Shown in pieces: positions 1 to 8,310 of a stretch of 64,000 nt of DNA. The stretch's first letter is position 1. Each line of letters opens with the position of its first letter. The stretch is taken from NCBI RefSeq assembly GCF_000425465.1, contig NZ_KE384381.1, forward strand, positions 308,929-372,928, in the 5' to 3' direction. A program made the translations under genes and the position numbers. This DNA comes from Flavobacterium filum DSM 17961. GTDB lineage: Bacteria > Bacteroidota > Bacteroidia > Flavobacteriales > Flavobacteriaceae. The notes under the pieces were generated by a model. The model was not told the origin of the DNA. It did no database searches and saw only the letters and a list, made by a program, of their open reading frames with translations.

Positions 1-378
1 ACCACAAAAAGCGTCAACTACAAACAATCTTTTTCCTGAAAGTTGATTAACAGTTGTGTCTTTTAAAGCATTCCAAGTGGTTTGAGAAATAGGTTTGTTA
101 TCATTTGGTGCTTTTGGTGAATTCCACCAAATAGTATCTTTGGTAACTTCATCTTCAACAATGTATTTGTCTTTTGGGGAACGACCAGTGAATTCACCGG
201 TCATTACATTCACAGCTCCTAATTCAGAAAGCTGTCCTTTTTCATATCCTTCAAGGTTTGAACTTAACTCTTCGTTATAAAGTAATTCATAAGACGGATT
301 ATAGACAATTTCTGTAGTATTTTTAATTCCGTATTTTTCCAACGAAATCGATTTCGTAAATTGAGCGTATGTATCCAT
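1..378 (-). CDS. pckA: Phosphoenolpyruvate carboxykinase (ATP), N-terminal part, cut by window edge
   Basis: Reading the minus strand from an ATG at 376-378 gives 126 codons without a stop up to base 1, so only the N-terminal part is present. The sequence contains [11 protein letters not shown] around residue 60 and DAFCG near the window edge, both characteristic of ATP-dependent PEP carboxykinase, which converts oxaloacetate to PEP in gluconeogenesis in the cytoplasm. The start is supported by a TACTTTTG -7 element at 412-419, leaving a leader of roughly 30 bases. The catalytic kinase motifs lie outside the window, so integrity of the gene cannot be judged. Confidence 0.93.
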   Translation of the reverse strand, partial: MDTYAQFTKSISLEKYGIKNTTEIVYNPSYELLYNEELSSNLEGYEKGQLSELGAVNVMTGEFTGRSPKDKYIVEDEVTKDTIWWNSPKAPNDNKPISQTTWNALKDTTVNQLSGKRLFVVDAFCG

Positions 379-411
379 AAATTTGTCGTTTAGTTGTGTT
401 TAAATATTTGG

Positions 412-419
412 CAAAAGTA
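412..419 (-). promoter_or_regulatory. Putative pckA promoter -7 element
   Basis: Minus-strand TACTTTTG fits the Bacteroidota TAnnTTTG consensus. No TTTG is seen at the expected distance upstream; the nearest TTG is only 15 bases away, so the -33 half is weak. Confidence 0.5.
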
Positions 420-456
420 AAAATTAAATCTTTACAATTGTATATTTGTGCTTATT

Positions 457-849
457 TTATCTTTTTTGTTTAAAAATACTCAAGAAAAGTACTCCCCAAG
501 CCATGATTAATGACAATCCTCCAATTGGCGTAATTGGACCTAAAAATTTTACATCAATTGAAAACAGGTCATTTGTAGCTAATAAATATATGGAGCCGGA
601 AAAAAACAACACCCCAAATAAAATCAGATAAAAAATAATTTTTTTGGTTTTATCTGCAACCCAATTTGTAGTTCCTAAAAACAGTAAAAACAAGGCGTGA
701 TAAAATTGATACCGCACTCCTGTTTCAAAAGAAATCAATTGATTTTCATTCAAAACTGCCTTTAATGCATGTGCACCAAATGCTCCCAAAATAATCGCTG
801 TACATCCAAAAAAAGTCGCTGTCAATAGAATTTTTCTTTCCATTTTCAT
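457..849 (-). CDS. DUF423 family small membrane protein
   Basis: About 130 residues, almost entirely four hydrophobic segments, with the family pattern LGAFGAHALK near residue 20 followed by GVRYQFYHALFLL. This matches DUF423 (YgdD-type) inner-membrane proteins, whose function is unknown. An in-frame start further upstream at 903 would place the start codon upstream of the promoter described at 861-891, so I prefer ATG at 849 (or 843). It is divergent from the saccharopine dehydrogenase-like gene and downstream of nothing on its own strand, so probably a single-gene unit. Confidence 0.85.
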   Translation of the reverse strand: MKMERKILLTATFFGCTAIILGAFGAHALKAVLNENQLISFETGVRYQFYHALFLLFLGTTNWVADKTKKIIFYLILFGVLFFSGSIYLLATNDLFSIDVKFLGPITPIGGLSLIMAWGVLFLSIFKQKR

Positions 850-860
850 AAAATAATGCT

Positions 861-891
861 CAAAATTAAGGAATAAAACGGAATGCTCAAA
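861..891 (-). promoter_or_regulatory. Promoter of the DUF423 gene
   Basis: Minus strand TTTG (888-891), 19-base spacer, TAATTTTG (861-868): a full match to the Bacteroidota TTTG-N19-TAnnTTTG arrangement, ending 11 bases before the chosen start. It decides the start at 849 over 903. Confidence 0.7.
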
Positions 892-910
892 CGGAATTAA
901 CAATCTAAAA

Positions 911-942
911 TTTGTTAGGAATATAACATCTAACTACATTTG
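911..942 (+). promoter_or_regulatory. Promoter of the saccharopine dehydrogenase-like gene
   Basis: TTTG (911-914), 20-base spacer, TACATTTG (935-942). The in-frame ATG at 940 lies inside the -7 element, so translation must begin at 964. Confidence 0.7.
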
Positions 943-963
943 TGTGATTTTTATAAAAACAAG

Positions 964-2334
964 ATGAGAAATATATTGATTATTGGTGCAGGTCGTTCTG
1001 CTTCTTCCTTAATAAAATATTTAGTAAACAAATCTGAGTCAGAGCAGTTACAGCTCACTATTGCTGATTTGTCTTTAGAATTGGCCAAGAAAAAAACCAA
1101 TAATCATCCGAATGCTATTCCGATTCAATTGGACATTGCCAACATCGAACAGCGTCAAAAAGAAATTCAAAAAGCGGATATCGTTATTTCGATGCTTCCG
1201 GCACACATGCACATTGACATTGCTGAAGATTGTTTAGCCTTCAACAAACACATGGTTACGGCTTCCTATATTAGTCCGAAAATGCAAGAATTGGATGGTT
1301 TAGCCAAAGAAAAGGGCTTGATATTTATGAATGAAATTGGTTTGGATCCAGGCATTGATCACATGAGTGCCATGAAAATCATTGATGAAATCAAAGAAAA
1401 AGGCGGAAAAATGATTCAATTTGAATCGTTTTGTGGTGGATTAGTAGCTCCGGAAAGCGATACGAATTTATGGAATTATAAATTTTCTTGGAATCCTAGA
1501 AATGTGGTTTTAGCCGGACAAGGTGGCGTTTCAAAATTTATTCAAGAAGGAAAATACAAATATATTCCATACAACAAATTGTTCAGAAGAACAGAGTTTA
1601 TGGAAGTAGAGGGTTACGGACGGTTTGAAGGATATGCTAACCGTGATTCTTTAAAATACAGAAGTATATATGGTTTAGACGATATTTTGACAATGTATCG
1701 CGGTACTTTACGAAGAGTGGGATATTCAAAAGCTTGGGATATGTTGGTTCAACTTGGCATGACAGATGATACCTATAGTTTAGAAAATGCTGAAAACATG
1801 AGCTACCGTGAATTTACGAACTCCTTTTTGCCTTACCACCCAACTGATTCAGTTGAATTAAAATTACGTCATTATTTAAAAATCGATCAAGACGATGTGA
1901 TTTGGGATAAATTTGTTGAACTCGATTTGTTTAATTCATCCAAAAAAGCCGGTATTAAAAATGCTACACCGGCACAATATTTAGAATATATTTTAGCTGA
2001 AAAATGGGCTCTTCAACCGGAAGACAAAGACATGATTGTGATGTATCATAAATTTGGATATGAACTAAACGGTAAACAGCATCAAATTGACAGTACAATG
2101 GTGTGCATTGGTGATGACCAAACCTATACTGCTATGGCAAAAACAGTTGGATTGCCGGTTGCGATGGCTACGCTACAAATTCTAAATGGAAATATTAAAA
2201 CACCCGGAGTGCAATTACCTATCAAAAAAGAAGTGTATGCTCCTATTTTAAAAGAATTAGAAACGTTTGGCGTTATTTTCAATGACAAAGAAGTTCCTTA
2301 CATGGGATATAACCCAAATAACGTAGGAAGTTAA
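964..2334 (+). CDS. Saccharopine dehydrogenase family protein
   Basis: 456 residues. The N-terminus MRNILIIGAGRSASS has the Rossmann glycine motif GxGxxxS, followed by DLS..LA at the end of strand 2 and ISMLPAHMH, as in saccharopine dehydrogenase/reductase (Sacchrp_dh_NADP plus C-terminal domain with GLDPGIDHMSAM). These enzymes act on the saccharopine intermediate of lysine metabolism, or on similar carboxylated amino-acid adducts; which reaction applies here cannot be read from sequence. Start chosen at 964 because an upstream ATG overlaps the promoter. An Lrp/AsnC regulator lies 0.8 kb downstream on the same strand, a plausible but unproven regulator of amino-acid metabolism. Confidence 0.88.
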   Translation: MRNILIIGAGRSASSLIKYLVNKSESEQLQLTIADLSLELAKKKTNNHPNAIPIQLDIANIEQRQKEIQKADIVISMLPAHMHIDIAEDCLAFNKHMVTASYISPKMQELDGLAKEKGLIFMNEIGLDPGIDHMSAMKIIDEIKEKGGKMIQFESFCGGLVAPESDTNLWNYKFSWNPRNVVLAGQGGVSKFIQEGKYKYIPYNKLFRRTEFMEVEGYGRFEGYANRDSLKYRSIYGLDDILTMYRGTLRRVGYSKAWDMLVQLGMTDDTYSLENAENMSYREFTNSFLPYHPTDSVELKLRHYLKIDQDDVIWDKFVELDLFNSSKKAGIKNATPAQYLEYILAEKWALQPEDKDMIVMYHKFGYELNGKQHQIDSTMVCIGDDQTYTAMAKTVGLPVAMATLQILNGNIKTPGVQLPIKKEVYAPILKELETFGVIFNDKEVPYMGYNPNNVGS

Positions 2335-2340
2335 ACCGTT

Positions 2341-2934
2341 TTACTTTTTATGTTTATTGATTTCGTCTTGTAATTGACGACCTAACTTTTGTTCTTTTTC
2401 TAGGGATTTTCGTTTGAAGTCTTCAAAATCTTCTTCCAATTTTTCAAAATTGCGTAGCGATTCATTGGTTATCGTTTTTGCACTTTTATAACGGAACAAA
2501 ATAAATAGGACTAGAAATAATAATACCAAAACAATTGCCCACATAATCATACTATAACTGGATTTGGCGACAGAAATACCCAAAAAATTCATACTGTTTT
2601 GAGCGTTTTTCACTTCTTTTAATGTAGATTTTGTGGTAGCCAAAGTATCTTTTAACGATTGCAAATTTTTATCGTAAGCTAAAAAATTTCCTTTTAATTG
2701 CTCCAATTCTTTTTTAAATCGATTTACAGAATCAGTGCTATTCCTTTTCAACAAAGTAAAATATTCTTTTTTGATGACTTTATACTCTTGAAAACTATTT
2801 GATTTTTGAAAAACATAGTCAAATTGTTGATTCAAATTTCCATTGATAGAAGCAGGAAGACTATCTTTTGAAGCCGTTTGAGCATTTCCTAATACAAAAA
2901 CTAGAATGAAGAAGATGGAGAAAATTCTGCTCAT
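2341..2934 (-). CDS. Secreted/membrane-anchored coiled-coil protein of unknown function
   Basis: 197 residues: signal peptide ending in GNAQ (residues 1-19), a charged, heptad-like periplasmic stretch (about 40-120), one transmembrane helix (about 128-147, SMIMWAIVLVLLFLVLFILF) and a C-terminal Lys/Glu-rich coiled coil. No enzymatic motif is visible. It converges with the saccharopine dehydrogenase-like gene with a 6-base gap and no obvious terminator between them. A TAAATTTG -7 element lies upstream at 2964-2971 on the minus strand. Confidence 0.7.
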   Translation of the reverse strand: MSRIFSIFFILVFVLGNAQTASKDSLPASINGNLNQQFDYVFQKSNSFQEYKVIKKEYFTLLKRNSTDSVNRFKKELEQLKGNFLAYDKNLQSLKDTLATTKSTLKEVKNAQNSMNFLGISVAKSSYSMIMWAIVLVLLFLVLFILFRYKSAKTITNESLRNFEKLEEDFEDFKRKSLEKEQKLGRQLQDEINKHKK

Positions 2935-2963
2935 GACGATTATTTTTAAAGATAGTAGATGAA

Positions 2964-2971
2964 CAAATTTA
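2964..2971 (-). promoter_or_regulatory. Putative -7 element for the coiled-coil protein gene
   Basis: Minus-strand TAAATTTG about 30 bases before the start. No TTTG at the usual distance. Confidence 0.4.
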
Positions 2972-3100
2972 GTGGATTTTTCGTTAGCATCCTATTTAAA
3001 TAAATTCGAGATTGTTTTAAAAGTTTATTTTTTTAATTAAAAATTAATAAATTAGCAAAAACTTGAATTAAAATTTTAATTTTACTTAATTTTATAAATC

Positions 3101-3571
3101 ATGAAAGTTAACTCACTTGAAATTGAAATAGATGGATTAGACAAAGAAATCCTTCGTGATTTAATGGAAGATGCTCGGAAACCGATTTTACAAATTGCGA
3201 ATCGAATTGGTATTTCCGGGGCAGCTATTCATCAACGCTTACGAAAATTGGAAGATGCAGGTGTAATTTCAGGTTCAAAATTTGTGATTAATCATAAAGT
3301 TTTGGGTTATAAAACTATGTCATTTATAGGCGTTTATCTTGACAAGGCATCCAACAATGCTGATGCAGTAAGAGAATTAAAAAAAATTCCGGAAGTCTTA
3401 GAATGTCATTACACCACCGGAAATTGGAGTATTCTTATCAAAGTAATTTGCAAAGACAATGAACACTTAATGCAGTTACTAAACAAAAAAATTCAACCTA
3501 TTGATGGCGTTTCAAGAACCGAAACGTTTATTTCGTTAGAACAACAGATTGAAAGGCAGATTCAGTTGTAA
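3101..3571 (+). CDS. Lrp/AsnC family transcriptional regulator
   Basis: 156 residues. Residues about 10-60 form the AsnC-type winged HTH (LDKEILRDLMEDARKP, then ANRIGISGAAIHQRLRKLEDAGVI), and the rest is the RAM ligand-binding/oligomerisation domain (YLDKASNNADAVRELKKIPEVLECHYTTGNWSI split over the alpha/beta fold). Such proteins sense amino acids and control their metabolism. Neighbouring genes suggest no single obvious target; the saccharopine dehydrogenase-like gene is the nearest amino-acid enzyme. A bidirectional terminator follows at 3676-3703. Confidence 0.92.
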   Translation: MKVNSLEIEIDGLDKEILRDLMEDARKPILQIANRIGISGAAIHQRLRKLEDAGVISGSKFVINHKVLGYKTMSFIGVYLDKASNNADAVRELKKIPEVLECHYTTGNWSILIKVICKDNEHLMQLLNKKIQPIDGVSRTETFISLEQQIERQIQL

Positions 3572-3573
3572 TT

Positions 3574-3640
3574 TTTTGGTTTCGGGTTTAGCTTCGCTCT
3601 GTTCGGCTTCGCCTTGAGTCAGGTTTCACGTTTAGCCTAA
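3574..3640. repeat. Low-complexity intergenic element rich in GCTTCG
   Basis: Non-coding stretch with repeated TTCGG/GCTTCG words between lrp and its terminator. Its GC content is above its surroundings; it resembles dispersed intergenic elements of flavobacteria, but no second copy is seen in this window. Confidence 0.35.
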
Positions 3641-3675
3641 TTTTTTTACTTCAAATAGGTCTCAATTATTCAAAA

Positions 3676-3703
3676 AAAATCCGTCACTTTCGTAACGGAT
3701 TTT
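3676..3703. terminator. Bidirectional terminator between lrp and the zinc peptidase gene
   Basis: Perfect 9-base stem AAAATCCGT / ACGGATTTT with a 10-base loop, flanked by A-run and T-run, between convergent genes. Confidence 0.8.
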
Positions 3704-3720
3704 CATCAGTAATTTATTAT

Positions 3721-4416
3721 TTAATCTCTCGAGCCAAATACTTGAAGAGCCCAGTATAACAAGGATGCTAACGCACCAATTGCCGCTACTAAGTAGGTTC
3801 TAGCCGCCCATTTTAAGGCATCTTGAGCTCCTTCATATTCTTGTTGACCTACCATATTCGCTTTTTTCAACCATGCTAATGCTCTATTACTCGCGTCATA
3901 CTCAACAGGAAGTGTTATAAAACTAAATGTAGTGGCCAAAGCCATTAAAATTAAACCGGCTACAGCAATATAAAATCCGAACGCACTGCCGGAAGCTGCT
4001 CCTAAAATCAATCCTCCAATTACCAACCATTGCGACATACCGGATGAAACACTTACAACAGGTACTAATTTTGAACGCATGGTTAACCATTCATAAGCTG
4101 TTGCATGTTGAACCGCGTGCCCAACTTCGTGTGCCGCTACTGCAGCAGCAGCAGCGTTTCGTTGATTATAAACTGCTTCACTCAGATTTACTGTTTTATC
4201 TGCCGGATTATAGTGATCCGTCAATCTTCCCGGTGTTGAAATAACTTTTACATCATAAATCCCATGATCTTCTAACATCCGTTGAGCAATTTCTGCACCG
4301 CTCATACCATTACGCAATTGTACTTTAGAGTAAAAATCAAATTTTTTCTTCAATTGATTACTCACTAACCAACTCACTAAAGCAATTGCACCAATTAAAA
4401 TATAATATCCTATCAT
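3721..4416 (-). CDS. Zinc-dependent membrane metallopeptidase (YugP / Zn_peptidase_2 family)
   Basis: 231 residues, full family length. One N-terminal transmembrane helix (1-20), a cytosolic or periplasmic segment with NGMSGAEIAQRML and LTDHYNP, then the zinc motif HEVGH at residues 96-100 within an Ala-rich helix, followed by two or three C-terminal membrane helices. HExxH supplies two zinc ligands and the catalytic Glu. The physiological substrate is not known for this family. A TAATTTTG element (4458-4465, minus) gives a leader of about 35 bases. Shares the bidirectional terminator with lrp. Confidence 0.88.
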   Translation of the reverse strand: MIGYYILIGAIALVSWLVSNQLKKKFDFYSKVQLRNGMSGAEIAQRMLEDHGIYDVKVISTPGRLTDHYNPADKTVNLSEAVYNQRNAAAAAVAAHEVGHAVQHATAYEWLTMRSKLVPVVSVSSGMSQWLVIGGLILGAASGSAFGFYIAVAGLILMALATTFSFITLPVEYDASNRALAWLKKANMVGQQEYEGAQDALKWAARTYLVAAIGALASLLYWALQVFGSRD

Positions 4417-4457
4417 TTTTTTTATTATTTATACATTTTCATCATCAAATCCTGAGC

Positions 4458-4465
4458 CAAAATTA
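4458..4465 (-). promoter_or_regulatory. Putative -7 element for the zinc peptidase gene
   Basis: Minus-strand TAATTTTG about 40 bases before the ATG at 4416; no clear -33. Confidence 0.45.
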
Positions 4466-4486
4466 TAATGTGCCAGAATGACATAG

Positions 4487-5164
4487 TTATAAAATTACAA
4501 ATCCAAACACAAAACGATTGTTTCCGTTTTCTTTTATATTATTGATTACAGAACCAAAATCTGATTTATATCTTCCCCTTGTTAAACCAAACTCATAACC
4601 TGCATTCACTTTTATTGGAAAAGATTTTTTAAACAAATAAAGCGAAAATGATGGACCGGCATAAAACATTTGATTCGTTAAACTGATGTGACCGCTATTG
4701 TTATTAGGATTCAAATCATTTAAATCAATAGTGTTTGATTTAGAAAAGATATCAATTTCATTCGTAGTAAACGCCAATGACAAACCTGTTGTAAAAGCAA
4801 ATTTTTCTTTATTTACCACATTATAGTGTACTTTACTTCTAATGTCAAAGCCTACCTGCAAAATTTCTACACTATTTTGGTCAGGATTGGAATATAAAAA
4901 ACCAAATTCAATATCGCCGGACATTTTTTCACCAAAAAAATCTAATCCTAAGACTAAAGAAGGAATGGTTTCGTTTAGTTCTGTAATATTTTGACTTCGA
5001 AGTTTTTTATTGAGATTAAACGCATCATTTGCCAGAACATTAAAACCGAAACTCATATTAATCTTGACTTTATCTGTGCAAGTTGAATCTTTTGGTTTAG
5101 ATTCTTCTTGAGCCAAAAGTGTTCCAAAAGAGAAAAACAAAAGTGCAAAAACAGTCTTTTTCAT
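4487..5164 (-). CDS. Outer-membrane beta-barrel protein, function unknown
   Basis: 225 residues. Signal peptide MKKTVFALLFFSFGTLLAQ, a short acidic/Lys linker with a single Cys (ESKPKDSTCTDK), then alternating amphipathic strands such as INMSFGFNVLAN, FDIRSKVHYNVV, FAFTTGLSLAFTT and a C-terminal strand ending NRFVFGFVIL with a terminal hydrophobic residue, as expected for a small outer-membrane barrel of about ten strands. No specific family is recognised. A near-consensus TACTTTTA lies upstream. Confidence 0.65.
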   Translation of the reverse strand: MKKTVFALLFFSFGTLLAQEESKPKDSTCTDKVKINMSFGFNVLANDAFNLNKKLRSQNITELNETIPSLVLGLDFFGEKMSGDIEFGFLYSNPDQNSVEILQVGFDIRSKVHYNVVNKEKFAFTTGLSLAFTTNEIDIFSKSNTIDLNDLNPNNNSGHISLTNQMFYAGPSFSLYLFKKSFPIKVNAGYEFGLTRGRYKSDFGSVINNIKENGNNRFVFGFVIL

Positions 5165-5253
5165 GTAAATTAATGTTTTAAGTGTTTAAAATATAAAAGT
5201 ATGAAATAATAATTTTGGTAAGCTTTACTTTAAGATTTTATTAGAAATTGTTA

Positions 5254-5298
5254 TCAAAAAAATGCCACAAACCGAACCTAAATTCCATTTGTGGCATT
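5254..5298 (-). terminator. leuS terminator
   Basis: 11-base perfect stem AATGCCACAAA (5261-5271) / TTTGTGGCATT (5288-5298) with a 16-base loop; on the minus strand it is followed by a T-run. Lies just downstream of the leuS stop. Confidence 0.8.
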
Positions 5299-5314
5299 CA
5301 TTTTAATGGCTAGA

Positions 5315-8308
5315 CTACCCTACCAAGTTAATAATTTTCCCCGGCACTATAATCACCTTATTTGGCGTTCTTCCTTGCAATTGAGCATGGGTTCGTTCAT
5401 CTGCCATGACAATTTCTTCAATTTGTGCAGCGGTTAAATCCAATGGTAATTTGATGGTAAATCGCATTTTTCCGTTGAACGAAACCGGATATTCTTTTTC
5501 TGATTCTACTAAATATTTTTCTTCAAAAATGGGGAAAGCAACGGTAGAAATTGAACCTTCGTGACCCAATTGATTCCATAATTCTTCGGCAATATGCGGA
5601 GCATACGGCGAAACCAAAATAGCCAACGGTTCTAAAATTTTTCGGTGGTTGCATTTCAACTGAGCCAATTCGTTCACACAAATCATAAATTGCGAAACCG
5701 AAGTGTTGAATGAGAAATTCTCGATGTCTTCCGTTACTTTTTTGATGGTTTTGTGCAGTGATTTGTACATTTCTGCGGTTGGCTCATCATTAGTTACGAT
5801 TAAACCATTATCATCAAAATACAAACGCCATAATTTTTTTAGGAAACCGGAAACACCGGTAATTCCGGCGGTATTCCAAGGTTTGGCTTGCTCTAACGGA
5901 CCGAGGAACATTTCGTATAAACGTAAAGTGTCGGCTCCGTATTGGTTGCAAATGTCATCTGGGTTGACTACGTTAAGAAAAGATTTTGACATTTTTTCAA
6001 CTTCTCTCCCAGTTTTATAAATATCTCCATTAAGGTTTACAATTGAATCAAATTGTTCTTGATAATTTTTTAATTCATTGATAGAAATTTCATCAGAAAG
6101 ATTAACTAAACTAACAGGAACTCTTATATGTGCTAAAGTTGTAGAAAAGGCAAATCCACTAGTTATTTGAGACGCCTCTTTATATTTTGAATATTTTTTT
6201 TCTAACCAATTTTCAATTTCTGAAAAATCATTTTCTTTTATAAGTAACTCATATTTTTCTTTCGATAAAAGATAGAAAAATGGTCTTTCAACAGGTTCCG
6301 CCATTCTATTCAAATCAAAAGAATTTGTATTATTCTTATAGGAGAAACTAACCCAAACTCCATAAATGTAAGCACTCATCCCCAAAATCATCCCTTGATT
6401 TATTAACTTTTTAAAAGGTTCCTCAGGTGTGATGAAACCGCGGTCTTTTAGGAATTTATTCCAAAAACGGGAGTACAATAAATGTCCGGTGGCGTGTTCG
6501 CTACCACCAATATATAAATCTACATTTTCCCAATAGTTTAAGGCATCTTGGCCGGCAAATTCGTTTTCGTTGTGAGCATCCATATACCGCATCCAATACC
6601 AGGATGAACCTGCCCAACCCGGCATGGTGTTCAATTCCAACGGAAAAACTTTTACATTATCTATCAACTGACAACTGACAACCGACAACTTTTCAACATC
6701 CCACGCCCAATGCGTAGCATTTCCTAAGGGTGGTTGTCCGTCTTCGGTAGGTAAATATTTCTCTACTTCCGGTAAAATAATCGGTAAATGTTTCACCTCA
6801 ATCATTTGGGGTAAACCATTGACATAATACACCGGAAACGGTTCGCCCCAATAGCGTTGGCGAGAGAAAACCGCATCACGCAAACGGTAATTGGTTTTTC
6901 CTTTTCCTTGACCAATTTGTTCTAAAGCTTCGATGGCTTTTTTAGTTCCTTCTTTATAATCCAATCCGTTTAAGAAATCGGAGTTGACCAATTCAAATCC
7001 GCCTTTTTCGGCATAAGCCGCTTCGGATATATCTTGATTAAAAATGTTTTTAATTTCAGGCATTCCTTCTTTTCCTTTGAAGAAATTAGCGAAGGCATAA
7101 TCGCGTTCATCCCCACAAGGAACGGCCATTACGGCTCCGGTTCCGTATCCAGCTAACACATAATCGCCAATCCAAATCGGAATGGGTTCTTTCGTAAACG
7201 GATGTTCAGCATACGCTCCCGTAAAAACACCGGAAATGGTTTTTACATCAGCCATTCGCTCTCTTTCGGAACGTTTGGCAGTAGCTTCCACATACGCTTC
7301 GACGGCTGCTTTTTGTTCGGGAGTAGTGATTTGCGAAACCAATTCGTGCTCAGGTGCGAGGGTCATGAAAGTGACTCCGAAGATGGTGTCGGGTCGGGTG
7401 GTAAACACCTCAACCTGAAACTTGGAACTTGAAACCTGAAACTTTACAGAAGCTCCCACACTCTTCCCAATCCAATTTCGTTGTGATTCTTTGATAGATT
7501 CGCTCCAATCAATCGTATCCAAACCTTGCAATAAACGCTCAGCATAGGCAGAAATTCGCATACTCCATTGGGTCATTTTTTTACGAATTACGGGATGGCC
7601 ACCACGTTCTGAAACACCGTTTACAATTTCGTCATTGGCTAAAACAGTTCCTAAAGCAGGACACCAGTTTACTTCCGTTTCGGCTAAATAGGTTAAGCGA
7701 TATTGTAGAAGAATTTCTTGTTGTTTTTCGGTTGAGAAGGAATTCCATTCAGCAGCTGTAAACAGTTCGACTCCATCATCACAAACCAAATCTACATTGG
7801 CATTTCCTTCGGCTTCAAAAACTTTTACCAATTCAGAAATTGGAAATGCTTTATTGGCTTGTTTGCAATAATACGATTCAAACAATTGAATGAAAATCCA
7901 TTGTGTCCATTTGTAATATTCCGGATTAGAGGTACGTACTTCTCTACTCCAATCAAATGAAAAACCGATTTTATCTAATTGTTCCCGGTAACGAGCGATA
8001 TTCTCTTTGGTTGTTTTTTCCGGATGTTGTCCGGTTTGAATGGCATATTGCTCTGCCGGAAGTCCGAATGAGTCATAACCTTGCGGATGTAGCACATTAA
8101 AACCTTTGTGTCTTTTGTAACGAGCCACAATATCAGAAGCAATGTATCCCAGCGGATGTCCTACATGCAAGCCTGCTCCGGATGGATAAGGAAACATATC
8201 CAATACATAATATTTTGGTTTATCTGAATTGTTTTTTGCGGCAAAGGTTAGGTTTTTAGCCCAATTTTCTTGCCATTTGGCTTCGATTTGTTCGTGGAAG
8301 TATTTCAT
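5315..8308 (-). CDS. leuS: Leucyl-tRNA synthetase with unusual insertions
   Basis: 997 residues. Class I synthetase charging tRNA-Leu. Visible: HIGH-type motif HVGH about residue 48, the editing (CP1) domain with TTRPDTIFG and GTGAVMAVP, WCPALGTVLAN, GSSWYWMRYMD, the signature KMSKS about residue 770, and the anticodon-binding and C-terminal domains ending KVIIVPGKIINLVG. Oddities: between QGMILGMSAYIYG and REVEKMSKS there are about 110 residues where relatives I remember have about 60, and this DNA is only about 27 percent GC against about 43 percent in adjacent leuS; KMSKS is followed by FLNVV rather than KYNVV. Two short stretches (residues about 288-299 and 539-549) are read from dispersed intergenic-type repeats. 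The gene has its own promoter (8362-8391) and terminator. The frame is open throughout, so it is probably functional. Confidence 0.97.
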   Translation of the reverse strand: MKYFHEQIEAKWQENWAKNLTFAAKNNSDKPKYYVLDMFPYPSGAGLHVGHPLGYIASDIVARYKRHKGFNVLHPQGYDSFGLPAEQYAIQTGQHPEKTTKENIARYREQLDKIGFSFDWSREVRTSNPEYYKWTQWIFIQLFESYYCKQANKAFPISELVKVFEAEGNANVDLVCDDGVELFTAAEWNSFSTEKQQEILLQYRLTYLAETEVNWCPALGTVLANDEIVNGVSERGGHPVIRKKMTQWSMRISAYAERLLQGLDTIDWSESIKESQRNWIGKSVGASVKFQVSSSKFQVEVFTTRPDTIFGVTFMTLAPEHELVSQITTPEQKAAVEAYVEATAKRSERERMADVKTISGVFTGAYAEHPFTKEPIPIWIGDYVLAGYGTGAVMAVPCGDERDYAFANFFKGKEGMPEIKNIFNQDISEAAYAEKGGFELVNSDFLNGLDYKEGTKKAIEALEQIGQGKGKTNYRLRDAVFSRQRYWGEPFPVYYVNGLPQMIEVKHLPIILPEVEKYLPTEDGQPPLGNATHWAWDVEKLSVVSCQLIDNVKVFPLELNTMPGWAGSSWYWMRYMDAHNENEFAGQDALNYWENVDLYIGGSEHATGHLLYSRFWNKFLKDRGFITPEEPFKKLINQGMILGMSAYIYGVWVSFSYKNNTNSFDLNRMAEPVERPFFYLLSKEKYELLIKENDFSEIENWLEKKYSKYKEASQITSGFAFSTTLAHIRVPVSLVNLSDEISINELKNYQEQFDSIVNLNGDIYKTGREVEKMSKSFLNVVNPDDICNQYGADTLRLYEMFLGPLEQAKPWNTAGITGVSGFLKKLWRLYFDDNGLIVTNDEPTAEMYKSLHKTIKKVTEDIENFSFNTSVSQFMICVNELAQLKCNHRKILEPLAILVSPYAPHIAEELWNQLGHEGSISTVAFPIFEEKYLVESEKEYPVSFNGKMRFTIKLPLDLTAAQIEEIVMADERTHAQLQGRTPNKVIIVPGKIINLVG
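5995..6370 (-). other. AT-rich expanded segment of leuS before KMSKS
   Basis: By manual count 96 of 360 bases (6001-6360) are G or C, against 104 of 240 at 6421-6660 in the same gene. Encodes Lys/Tyr/Ser-rich sequence including ENWLEKKYSKYKEA. It corresponds to the variable leucine-specific/connective region before KMSKS. Confidence 0.7.
6662..6692. repeat. Dispersed repeat (CAACTGACAACTGACAAC type) in leuS coding sequence
   Basis: Three tandem units of about 8 bases, CAACTGA-CAACTGA-CAACCGA, read in frame as KLSVVSCQLID. A related stretch with the same word on the other strand (GTTGTCTGTTATCGGTT) occurs in the intergenic spacer at 52942-52960, so this is intergenic-type sequence within a gene. 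Confidence 0.6.
7412..7445. repeat. Dispersed AACTTGAAACCTGAAACTT repeat in leuS coding sequence
   Basis: The 19-mer AACTTGAAACCTGAAACTT at 7426-7444 is identical to one arm of the inverted repeat in the sucA-sucB spacer (34729-34747). In leuS it is translated in frame as part of KFQVSSSKFQV just before the editing-domain motif TTRPDTIFG. Confidence 0.75.
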
Positions 8309-8310
8309 AT

